Below, piece by piece: positions 8,828-16,214 of a stretch of 48,042 nucleotides of DNA. The stretch is from an uncultured Ignavibacteriales bacterium (GTDB lineage: Bacteria > Bacteroidota > Ignavibacteria > Ignavibacteriales > Ignavibacteriaceae). Position numbers and translations under genes: made by a program. The notes beneath the pieces were generated by a model. It was not told the DNA's origin. It worked only from the letters and a program-made list of their open reading frames with translations, and made no database searches. The DNA lies in assembly GCA_903929035.1 (NCBI GenBank), contig CAIYTF010000198.1, forward strand, positions 1 to 48,042, read 5' to 3'. Numbering within the stretch: position 1 is the first letter of the stretch; each line of letters opens with the position of its first letter.

Positions 8828-10375
8828 ATGATTCTAATTTCTTTTATTGGGAACCACGATGCTTTTTCAGATGAAAACCAAACTTATGGAGCACTCTTAA
8901 ATATAGCGTTGCAGTATAAAGATTTAATTACGGCTGCCTATATTTTGGTGACTCCCAAAACTGGCAAGGCAAATTACTCCGAGATAGCGTCTCGGAATAT
9001 TGCTGAAATTGGTAAATTAAATCATTCGATTAAATGCGAAATGGTAGAAGTAAAAATATTTAATCCTATAGACTATGATCTTGTTTATCCTCATATGCTG
9101 GATTCTATCACAAAACTATATTCCGATAAGAAAATTGCTATAGAAGATGAAATACTGGTAAATATTACTTCCGGTACCCCAACAATGACTGCCTGTTGGA
9201 TTCTGTTATCTCAATCGGGTATTATAAAAAATGCAAAACTCATTCAATCATTTGAAAAACAGTTTGTCCGTCCAAATGGTCGAACTACACAGGTTGTAAA
9301 TTTTAATATTGATGATTTTCCAAAAATCGAAGCTCTTTCTGCCCTGAAAAGACAATTAACTATTCTTTCACGAAACAATAAAGAACTATCTAAAAGATTA
9401 AATGACGAGCTGTTGGATGCGGAATTACCGGAGTTGTTGGGCAGGTCTAACTCTATAAGAGAAATCAAAGAACAGATTATTACAGGAATAGACCAAAAAA
9501 TCCATATCTTGATAGTTGGTGAAAGAGGAACTGGAAAAGGGGTTGTCGCAAAAGCCATTTGGAAAAGATACCACAAAGAAGGCGAAGAGCAATTAGCTAA
9601 ACTGAATTGCAGTCATTTCACTCCAACTCTTTTAACATCCGAACTTTTTGGCTATACGAAAGGTTCATTTACCGGAGCGGATAAAGAGTATGAAGGTACA
9701 TTAAGTCAGAATAAAGGCAAGATGCTTTTTTTGGATGAAATTGGAAATTTGCCTTTAGAAGGACAACTGATGTTGTTGAGTGTAATAGAAGAAGGAATAT
9801 ATCGTAAGATAGGAGATAATACGAATTCTAATAAGATTGATATTCAGATATTGGCCGCCACAAATAAAGATGTGGATGATCCCGCTGTTTTTGCTCAAGA
9901 CTTAAAAGATCGTTTTCACGAGATAATTCGTCTTCCGCCGTTAAGGGAACGAAAAGATGACATTCCAATATTAATAAATCATTTTATTGGCAAATACTCT
10001 AATACGGAAAATAGTTCTTCTCCTATTATACTCGATGATGAACTAATGCGTAAATTAATAGAGTACAATTGGCCGGGGAACATACGATCTATAGAGAAAT
10101 GTATTGAGCAAATAGCAAGAAGATTTAAATCCGGTGGTATAATCAAATATAAAAATTTACCAAAGATATTTAATTTTGATACAATCAATGATGATAGTGA
10201 AGATATATATCTTCCTTCTTTGCCTCTTTCGATACCACTCCCTGAATACAACGATCAAATTATAGAAAAAGCTAGGTCGGTGGCGGGGAATAATATGTCT
10301 GAAGTTGATAGGCTGTTATGTCAAAAAATTGGCACAGAAAAACAAAGGCGACATCGAAATAAAAATAAAAATTAA
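8828..10375 (+). CDS. Sigma-54 transcriptional activator with RtcR-like CARF sensor domain
   Basis: Bacterial enhancer-binding protein. Residues 1-160 resemble the CARF sensor of RtcR and CRISPR-associated CARF proteins, with a Rossmann start (MILISFIGNHD) and the ligand-loop motif NITSGTPTM at 112-120. Residues about 203-425 form a complete AAA+ sigma-54 interaction domain: Walker A GERGTGKG 231-238, the sigma-54 contact loop GSFTGA 279-284 (GAFTGA variant), Walker B KMLFLDE 298-304, arginine-finger region DRFHE near 362, and sensor II WPGNIR 415-420. The C-terminal tail from about 480 resembles a degenerate Fis-type helix-turn-helix. It may respond to a nucleotide or RNA-end signal and switch on nearby -24/-12 promoters. 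Unlike typical rtcR, no rtcA or rtcB gene is next to it. RBS GAGG lies at 8820-8823. Confidence 0.88.
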   Translation: MILISFIGNHDAFSDENQTYGALLNIALQYKDLITAAYILVTPKTGKANYSEIASRNIAEIGKLNHSIKCEMVEVKIFNPIDYDLVYPHMLDSITKLYSDKKIAIEDEILVNITSGTPTMTACWILLSQSGIIKNAKLIQSFEKQFVRPNGRTTQVVNFNIDDFPKIEALSALKRQLTILSRNNKELSKRLNDELLDAELPELLGRSNSIREIKEQIITGIDQKIHILIVGERGTGKGVVAKAIWKRYHKEGEEQLAKLNCSHFTPTLLTSELFGYTKGSFTGADKEYEGTLSQNKGKMLFLDEIGNLPLEGQLMLLSVIEEGIYRKIGDNTNSNKIDIQILAATNKDVDDPAVFAQDLKDRFHEIIRLPPLRERKDDIPILINHFIGKYSNTENSSSPIILDDELMRKLIEYNWPGNIRSIEKCIEQIARRFKSGGIIKYKNLPKIFNFDTINDDSEDIYLPSLPLSIPLPEYNDQIIEKARSVAGNNMSEVDRLLCQKIGTEKQRRHRNKNKN

Positions 10376-10458
10376 GGAGTTGTTTCAAGAATACAGTTCC
10401 TTATACGCGTGGTATATAAAGAATTACATATAGCAAACGAACAGTAGTAACTCACTTT

Positions 10459-10493
10459 GTTATGTTCGTAACCATTAGTGTTACGAACATAAC
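10459..10493. promoter_or_regulatory. Perfect 14-bp inverted repeat, candidate activator binding site
   Basis: Arms GTTATGTTCGTAAC (10459-10472) and GTTACGAACATAAC (10480-10493) are exact reverse complements around a 7-base centre. No T-run follows, so a simple terminator is unlikely. Its centre lies about 106 bases before the transcription start expected from the sigma-54-like element at 10555, a usual distance for an enhancer-binding protein site. A stem-loop at the end of the CARF transcript is the alternative. Confidence 0.55.
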
Positions 10494-10554
10494 CATTAAT
10501 TCATTGCGAATGAATTTAGGATTTATTTTTAGCTTCAATTTATAAGAATCATTT

Positions 10555-10570
10555 TTGGCATAGTTAATGA
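10555..10570 (+). promoter_or_regulatory. Weak sigma-54-like element before the histidine kinase gene
   Basis: TTGGCATAGTTAATGA has a strong -24 box (TTGGCAT, the same as the site before the KaiC-like gene) but the -12 box reads ATGA where TTGC is expected, so the important GC pair is broken. The geometry to the ATG at 10613 is right. It may be a poor or a chance match. Confidence 0.25.
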
Positions 10571-10612
10571 CGGTATTATTTGATATTCAATTAAAAAGAA
10601 TGATAGAATGTT

Positions 10613-11992
10613 ATGCACACTATAAGAATATATAACGACACAATCACTATAGATAGTTTACAAAAACTAAAGTCAAAATTACGCAATGTTTCGTCTAAGG
10701 AAGACATAGACCGCATCATCGAAATATTAAACAAGAATGAGGAAAGAAGTCAAGACTGCGTCAAAATCGGAGATATTTATAAGGATTTCCCTGGTTCTAT
10801 GGTTCTTAACTATTTAATGGCACTCAATTTATATAAATCATTACGAGACAGTCTGCCGACCGATATTGAAAAAATAAATAATACATACAAGAAAAATGGA
10901 GGGAGGAAAGACAGACTGAAAAAATTGGAAATTCTTTATGATAAAAATAATCAAATTTATTCCTACTTAGACAAAAGCTTTGATAAGCCAGATATTTCAT
11001 CTTCTATGTACGATGATTTGTATGATGAGAGTGATGAATATGAATTTCCGCCATATATTTTTAGTTTTGAGGAATTTGAGAAATATGATACTCAAATAAA
11101 TAACCTTATAAAGGATATTGAAATACTAAATATTTATGAGAAAGAAGTTGAAAAGGAAAAGCAAAGCACTGAATCCATAATAAGTAATTTTTTGCATGCT
11201 ATTGGAAATATTATAGACCCAGGCTTCATATATGATGTCCTAAAAAAGATGCAAATGACGGATGTTAAAAAAGATGAAATATATGCGGCTATGGTCCGTG
11301 TCTATACAATGGAGACTAGTATCTTGCTTAGGAGGAACCTTGTTCAACTGAAACTTGAAAAAGGCGAAATATTTATAAAAAAGATTCTTGACGAAAAAAA
11401 AGATAAAACAAAACAGAGGAAAAATGTTTCTCAGATTATATCCTTTGCGATTGAAAGAATCCTTGCCTATACCATTTTTCATTATCGAGATGAAGATTTA
11501 CTCAACCAACTTATGGCGACTCACAATCAATCCCGTGAACTCTTAGGGAAGTCTTTTCTTGATGAAATATTTTTCTGCAAAAAACCAGACGTATTTGATT
11601 GGATGAATAAGAGTTATATCCCGTGCAAGCTTCAAATTGCAGATGTATGGCGAAATATCACTTTTAAAGATAACGGCTATTTATTTACCATGGTGGTCGA
11701 TCATCTTCAAGAATTATTTCATAATGCCATTAAATATAGGGAAGCAAATTCAGATTACTTGATGTCTATAGTATTTGACGAAAGAGTTATTGAATCCGAA
11801 GAATATTTGCAAATTACATTTTCAAATGATAGGCGGTCTAATGAAACTAGGAAGTTATCCAGCGGGCTTGGTTTTATAAACAGTGATTTAAGAAGATTAA
11901 ATGAAAATGATACTGGAGATTATTTAATTATAGAGGAAACTGTAGATAAGTTCTTAGTTAAATTATTATACAAGAAAAGCATATTTGTTTAG
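10613..11992 (+). CDS. Soluble histidine kinase (sensor of a kinase/receiver-HEPN pair)
   Basis: No membrane segment or signal peptide is visible, so this is a cytoplasmic sensor. A mostly helical, charged N-terminal part (1-190) of unknown fold precedes an H-box-like motif FLHAIGN with H195 as the likely phosphate acceptor. The C-terminal ATPase has the N-box ELFHNAIKY (367-375), a D-box-like FSNDR (403-407) and the G-box SGLGFINSD (417-425). The ATPase is compact, so the fold is that of a minimal GHKL kinase. The next gene, a receiver protein, begins 8 bases downstream with its RBS overlapping this stop codon, so the two are almost certainly a pair. What the N-terminal region senses cannot be told. 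Confidence 0.75.
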   Translation: MHTIRIYNDTITIDSLQKLKSKLRNVSSKEDIDRIIEILNKNEERSQDCVKIGDIYKDFPGSMVLNYLMALNLYKSLRDSLPTDIEKINNTYKKNGGRKDRLKKLEILYDKNNQIYSYLDKSFDKPDISSSMYDDLYDESDEYEFPPYIFSFEEFEKYDTQINNLIKDIEILNIYEKEVEKEKQSTESIISNFLHAIGNIIDPGFIYDVLKKMQMTDVKKDEIYAAMVRVYTMETSILLRRNLVQLKLEKGEIFIKKILDEKKDKTKQRKNVSQIISFAIERILAYTIFHYRDEDLLNQLMATHNQSRELLGKSFLDEIFFCKKPDVFDWMNKSYIPCKLQIADVWRNITFKDNGYLFTMVVDHLQELFHNAIKYREANSDYLMSIVFDERVIESEEYLQITFSNDRRSNETRKLSSGLGFINSDLRRLNENDTGDYLIIEETVDKFLVKLLYKKSIFV

Positions 11993-12000
11993 GAGATTAT

Positions 12001-13518
12001 ATGAATATTTTATGGATAGATGATAATTTTAGCCGCATTACAGGAGTGTTACATAAACAGCAAGAGGATATTCTCTATGATGACAACGGGGTGGAATATT
12101 TTGCAAAAGATAGTAATAAATTTTATGTTCCTCGCAATTTTGATAAATTGGATAAAGCATTGCGTAGTTGTAAAGAATTATATGATTTCTTTATTTTAGA
12201 TATTGATTTAACTGATGCAGGTTCAAGTAATGATTCAGAAAGTGGATATGGCGAAATAAGTAAGACTTGGAAAAAATGGTTAGCATCAATCAGTGAAAAG
12301 AAATTAGATGATGTTCAATTCAAAAAAAATGCGGGATTTCACATTTATAATTTCCTTTCAACAAAAGGGGTCCCTAATGATTCTATATTGTTTTATACTG
12401 GAAATCCTGATATTTACGAGCAATTTAAATCTAAATTTGAGTCTTACGAAATTCCTGCACCTATGTCTATAATAGTGCCTCACAAAGATGTGCCTTCACC
12501 AGATACAGATATTGATATCTTTACTGATACAGAAGACACATTAGCCTCTATAATGAAAATAGTAGACCCTATTCCCGATAAACAATCATACCTGAAGTTC
12601 AGGCGAATGGTAATTAATTTATGTGATGATATAATCAGAAATATTAATAAAGCAACTGATGATAATGTATTTGAAAATACTAAACTATTACAAGATAAAT
12701 ATCGATTTAAAATATTTACCGAACAAAATATTGGACAGTATAAAACAGATGATATAAACAATATATTAAACTATGAAACGCTTAATGACGAACTTGATGA
12801 TACCGAGAATGCTTGCCGGAACTGGCTATACGATATTGGAGAATATTTCAAGCGATTAAAGTTAATTCTTCCACTGGATAAAGATAACTTACATGACCAA
12901 GTTCTTTTCGGGCATTTTATTCGTGAATTATCTTCTCCGTTTGATAAAGTCAATCAACGAGAATTTAATAATGATGATTCATTCTATATCTCTTTCGCAA
13001 GCATTCTTAGGAACTGGACTGCCCATAATAGGGTTAAAGGGAAAATAGATATTACTGACTTAGAATTCTTTTTTTACATAGTTATTACGGCTATATCACG
13101 GAAAATACTTCAAAATAGTCTCACGCGTAATGAAATGAAAATAGACGAGAACGCACTTTCAAAATTGGCTATTAAAGAGTATAGTGATTTTATAAATGAA
13201 GTATTTATAAATAACAAGAATATCAAATCTCTGTCTAATTTCACTTATACAGGTATGTTAAAAGCATTTATTAATAATAATGATGTTGGAGTTGAATATT
13301 TTTATAAAGCTTTTTTGAATGAGTGTTTTCCTTACAAACTTTTCCATTATACTAAAAATATACCTGAATATTTTAAATACAAGGAACATTGGACTTCGCA
13401 AATCAGGTTTAATATAAAAATATCAAAAAGTAAGAAAATAGGTAGAATGGAGAAATATTTATTAACCATTGCTGAAAAAAAGATTGGTATAGATAAAACC
13501 GAAATCAATCCCAACTGA
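12001..13518 (+). CDS. Receiver-domain protein with C-terminal HEPN-type RNase motif
   Basis: The first ~165 residues form a receiver domain with a loop insertion (about 71-110): acidic pair D7/D8 in LWIDDN, phosphorylation site D67 in FFILDIDL, switch threonine T133 in FYTGN, and K162 in VPHKD. The C-terminal 300 residues are helical and contain SILRNWTAHNR, with R337-N338-x3-H342 matching the catalytic R-x4-6-H motif of HEPN ribonucleases. No DNA-binding domain is seen, so the output is probably RNA cleavage rather than transcription. RBS AGGAG is 6 bases before the ATG. It pairs with the kinase just upstream. The receiver call is firm; the HEPN call rests on one motif in a helical setting. 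Confidence 0.72.
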   Translation: MNILWIDDNFSRITGVLHKQQEDILYDDNGVEYFAKDSNKFYVPRNFDKLDKALRSCKELYDFFILDIDLTDAGSSNDSESGYGEISKTWKKWLASISEKKLDDVQFKKNAGFHIYNFLSTKGVPNDSILFYTGNPDIYEQFKSKFESYEIPAPMSIIVPHKDVPSPDTDIDIFTDTEDTLASIMKIVDPIPDKQSYLKFRRMVINLCDDIIRNINKATDDNVFENTKLLQDKYRFKIFTEQNIGQYKTDDINNILNYETLNDELDDTENACRNWLYDIGEYFKRLKLILPLDKDNLHDQVLFGHFIRELSSPFDKVNQREFNNDDSFYISFASILRNWTAHNRVKGKIDITDLEFFFYIVITAISRKILQNSLTRNEMKIDENALSKLAIKEYSDFINEVFINNKNIKSLSNFTYTGMLKAFINNNDVGVEYFYKAFLNECFPYKLFHYTKNIPEYFKYKEHWTSQIRFNIKISKSKKIGRMEKYLLTIAEKKIGIDKTEINPN

Positions 13519-13749
13519 TAGGATTCCCTGAAAAGGTTAAGATGTTTATTGGATGGACTCAACTTGCTTGGATAAGTTACGGATACAAACAAATAGTCAC
13601 AAAAGTAAATCCTAAAATGAGCCTTTTCTTATGTTCAAAACTTCGAACTCTCCGGAGTCCGATTGATTTATATCAAACCGACATCAGGTTAAGCTATAAT
13701 TGGATATTAACCCATAGATTCATGCCGTATTCGATTTAATCTCTTCTAA
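13519..13749. other. Gene-free spacer between the receiver-HEPN gene and the IS200-type element
   Basis: A 65-codon frame at 13542-13739 has no recognisable features, odd composition and no ribosome-binding site, so it is not called as a gene. The stretch together with the element's outer sequence leaves nearly 400 bases without a gene before the transposase stop at 13916. No promoter or terminator is seen. Confidence 0.5.
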
Positions 13750-13790
13750 AGGGTAAATTCCCCGCTTCTTGCAGCGAAGGAATTAGTTGG

Positions 13791-13903
13791 ATACCCCGTC
13801 CGCTTGCGGCGGGGTAGTTCATTTTATAGCGTGCGTGCGGAAAAACATAATGCTCACAAAGCGTACACCTAATGAACTACCCCGCCGCAAGCGGACGGGG
13901 TAT
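13791..13903. repeat. Perfect 33-bp inverted repeat made of REP-like GC-rich hairpins
   Basis: The arms at 13791-13823 and 13871-13903 are exact reverse complements with a 47-base spacer. Each arm contains its own small hairpin built on CCCCGTCCGCTTGCGGCGGG. The same CCGC(TT/AA)GCGG core occurs at 14392-14401 in the other end of the element. Paired palindromes next to a Y1 transposase recall REP/BIME units mobilised by RAYT-type enzymes. Confidence 0.8.
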
Positions 13904-13915
13904 CTATGAAGGCCC

Positions 13916-14371
13916 TTAGAATAGCATTAATTGTATTGCTTTGTACCATACTTTATATTCCTTTTCTGTTCCTTGCGCTCTCACATATCTTGTGATCGTT
14001 TCTTCATCTCCGAACTTACTCACTGTATTCACGAAATATCCATCACTCCAGAATTCTCCTCCCCACAGTTGCTTCTTTACCTCTGGATGCTGCTTGAATA
14101 TTTCTCTGGCTGTTATACTTTTTATCATTGTTACTATTTTTGTAGGACTATACATTGGAACTGATTGTACTAGAAAATGAACGTGATTTTTATCAGATCC
14201 AATCTCTAAAAAATTTATTTCGTATCGTTTCGCTATCTCTATACAGATTTCTTTTAACGTCTTTTCAACTTCTACGCTAAATACCACACGCCTATATTTT
14301 GAGGGTAGCACAAAATGGTATAGCAGAACAGATACATTATGTGATTTATGTATGTACTCGCTTTTTGTCAT
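13916..14371 (-). CDS. tnpA: IS200/IS605-family Y1 transposase
   Basis: Single-strand DNA transposase of the HUH superfamily. The metal-binding HVH motif is at 63-65 (KNHVHFLVQ) and the likely nucleophile is Y129 in TRYVRAQ. The family segments YHFVLPSKYRRVVF and GEFWSDGYFVNTV are present, and the length of 151 residues matches family members, so the gene looks intact. The ATG at 14371 is preferred to a TTG two codons upstream. No TnpB/IscB partner is present, which places it in the IS200 group. Confidence 0.9.
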   Translation of the reverse strand: MTKSEYIHKSHNVSVLLYHFVLPSKYRRVVFSVEVEKTLKEICIEIAKRYEINFLEIGSDKNHVHFLVQSVPMYSPTKIVTMIKSITAREIFKQHPEVKKQLWGGEFWSDGYFVNTVSKFGDEETITRYVRAQGTEKEYKVWYKAIQLMLF

Positions 14372-14438
14372 GCACAAAGATAATAATTTCGCCGCAAGCG
14401 GCGGGGAATTTACCCTGAGTGATTAAATTCTTGCACCC

Positions 14439-14477
14439 ATTTAATCCACAAACAGTTAGGTTGGCTGATCAGTCGCA
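14439..14477 (+). repeat. 39-base dispersed direct repeat, copy 2
   Basis: Second copy of the repeat at 98-136, same orientation, 31 of 39 positions identical. It lies between the right end of the IS200-type element and the GTPase operon, 43 bases after the end of the last GTPase gene as read on the minus strand. Confidence 0.5.
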
Positions 14478-14520
14478 AAATATCTAAATCCATTTGATCC
14501 CCTTTAGAATAAGTTCAGCC

Positions 14521-15402
14521 TTATCGGCTGAACCATCCGACAATACCTCCTATAATCCCGCCAATCCCAGCACCGACTGGACCGCCTATCTCAAACCCGA
14601 TTACGGCACCGGTCATAACACCGCCGAACACAGCTTTTACGGCTGATTTATTAACGTCCGCCGCTGCGCGTTCGCTAATAAGGGTTTTATCGATATATTT
14701 AACAATGGTAACCTTTTGTTTATCGGGAAGCGCGAAAACAATTTTGTCAACCAGGTCAACCAAATTATATCGTTCCGATGCTGAAACGGGAATAATTTTT
14801 GAAGTCGAGATGTTAAAAACACCCGCGACACTCGACACTTTATTCTCTATGTTCCTCTGCTGGTTGATGCTTGGGAGATGGTTGTCGTTGTCCCATTCTT
14901 TTTCGGGCGCGATCTTATCCGCTTGGTTAAGAACAAACAACACCGGTTTGCCTTTTTCCATATGCGGTTTCACGAAGTTTTGATAAAACTCCTGATCGGT
15001 GGCGTAAGCTCTTTCGTCCGCCTTTAACAGCCATAATACCAGATCGAGTTCCGGTAATATACTTTGATATAGCGCGCCGTATTCTTCGTCTCTTTCTCTG
15101 CTTTCTCCGATTCCGGGTACATCCAATAAAGTGATGCGGCCGTTCTCTCCCAATCCAAGTATCACCTCCTGCGGATTCCTTGTGCAAGCTTCAATATCGG
15201 ATATTTCGCATAGTTTCTCGCCAAAAAGCGCGTTTGCCAAACTTGATTTGCCGGCTCCTGTTTTTCCGAACAATCCCACTTTCGGAATATAAGTCTTAAT
15301 TTCTTGGATATTTGCCAAGATACGTTCCTTTTGACTTTGATTTAATTTTGTCCCGAATTTTTCCAATTGTTCGAAGAAGTTTCTGCTATTAAGATTTTCC
15401 AT
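14521..15402 (-). CDS. YfjP/YeeP-like GTPase with C-terminal glycine zipper
   Basis: GTP-binding protein related to the E. coli prophage GTPases YfjP, YeeP and YkfA. G1 GKTGAGKS is at 46-53, G3 DVPG at 94-97, G4 NQAD at 159-162, with an SAS motif near 205 as G5. The C-terminal 40 residues are glycine-rich and hydrophobic (GGPVGAGIGGIIGGIVGW), the pattern of a membrane-associating glycine zipper. Third gene of a minus-strand operon of three related GTPases and a close paralogue of the first. Cellular role unknown; related genes are common in prophages and accessory islands. Confidence 0.85.
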   Translation of the reverse strand: MENLNSRNFFEQLEKFGTKLNQSQKERILANIQEIKTYIPKVGLFGKTGAGKSSLANALFGEKLCEISDIEACTRNPQEVILGLGENGRITLLDVPGIGESRERDEEYGALYQSILPELDLVLWLLKADERAYATDQEFYQNFVKPHMEKGKPVLFVLNQADKIAPEKEWDNDNHLPSINQQRNIENKVSSVAGVFNISTSKIIPVSASERYNLVDLVDKIVFALPDKQKVTIVKYIDKTLISERAAADVNKSAVKAVFGGVMTGAVIGFEIGGPVGAGIGGIIGGIVGWFSR

Positions 15403-15484
15403 TTTGATATCTTTCTGTTTTTATGATTTTGATTGATTTCGATTATAAACTTTTTACGCCGTGTTTTTTGACGATTACGATGTG

Positions 15485-16213
15485 TCATTCATCGTTAATA
15501 ACATTTGTATCCAAAATGGAGACATTGTAAATTTTCTCTATCAGGCTGTCGATACGCCAATTATCGGACGCGCTAATTTCGATAATGTTGCTTTTAGACA
15601 TTTTAAACAGGGCCGCGATAATATCCTTTTTCAAATCTAAATTACGGTGCTGCTGCCCGCTTGGCTTGAAAGGAAGCATACGATTTATCGGTTCGATTTT
15701 ATCGCAAAAATTGAGTCCGATAATCATTTTGCTCCGATTGATGCTTAGAGATTCTATCGAAGCCAAATCGATGCTGTAATCTCTTTGATCCGCGCGAAGC
15801 ATATAAACTACGCAATCCGATTTCTTCAATATCTCGCTATACAGTTTCATATACTTCTTATCATTACCGAGGCTTTCTCCAATCCCGGGTAAATCGGCAA
15901 TAGAAAAGTAATGATTCTTTTTAAGGTCGATAGAGAAGTCTGCAGCTTGCGCCTGTTTGGTCGTTGACGCGATGGACGAAGTGGCAAATACACCTTTCCC
16001 GATAATCGAATTTAGCGCGCTGGATTTTCCATAGCCGGTCTTCCCGATAAATACGCACTGAATGTCGTAAGATTGAAACGTATCGCGTTCCCAAAGTCTG
16101 TGCTCGAGTTCCATATCCTCATACGAGGTTAATTTTTCCAAAACGGGGTACCTCCGCGATAGCTCGCCCAGAGTCGCCCGATAAACGTTTGTTACGGTAA
16201 GGTCGTTTACCAT
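15485..16213 (-). CDS. Small GTPase, middle gene of the tandem GTPase operon
   Basis: A 242-residue G protein. G1 GKTGYGKS is at 57-64, G3 DLPG at 107-110, and the G4 position reads NFCD (LNFCDKIEP), a departure from N/TKxD that may alter nucleotide specificity. An SAS motif follows near 219. It lacks the glycine zipper of its two neighbours, so it is probably soluble. Its start codon lies one base from the stop of the upstream GTPase, indicating translational coupling. Function unknown; possibly a partner or regulator of the other two. Confidence 0.83.
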   Translation of the reverse strand: MVNDLTVTNVYRATLGELSRRYPVLEKLTSYEDMELEHRLWERDTFQSYDIQCVFIGKTGYGKSSALNSIIGKGVFATSSIASTTKQAQAADFSIDLKKNHYFSIADLPGIGESLGNDKKYMKLYSEILKKSDCVVYMLRADQRDYSIDLASIESLSINRSKMIIGLNFCDKIEPINRMLPFKPSGQQHRNLDLKKDIIAALFKMSKSNIIEISASDNWRIDSLIEKIYNVSILDTNVINDE

Positions 16214-16214
16214 T

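Larger units (their letters stand above)
13750..14416 (-). mobile_element. IS200/IS605-type element with single Y1 transposase and palindromic ends
   Basis: The element is about 667 bases long. Outer inverted repeats run 13750-13778 and 14388-14416 (26 of 29 positions match, including a perfect 16-base AGGGTAAATTCCCCGC). The only gene is a Y1 HUH transposase. A second, perfect inverted repeat (13791-13823 and 13871-13903) lies just after the transposase stop. IS200-type elements carry subterminal hairpins rather than true terminal repeats, so the outer repeats may be those hairpins or REP-like palindromes. Exact borders cannot be fixed without an empty site. Confidence 0.7.

Noticed and set aside
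7778-10375. Type III CRISPR locus, because a CARF domain is present
   Set aside because: No regularly spaced repeats and no cas10, cas7, cas5 or other cas-like gene is seen; the CARF domain is fused to a sigma-54 motor as in RtcR.
13542-13739. 65-codon open frame after the receiver-HEPN gene
   Set aside because: No ribosome-binding site, no recognisable motif, odd composition, and it ends at the edge of the IS200-type element; treated as spurious.
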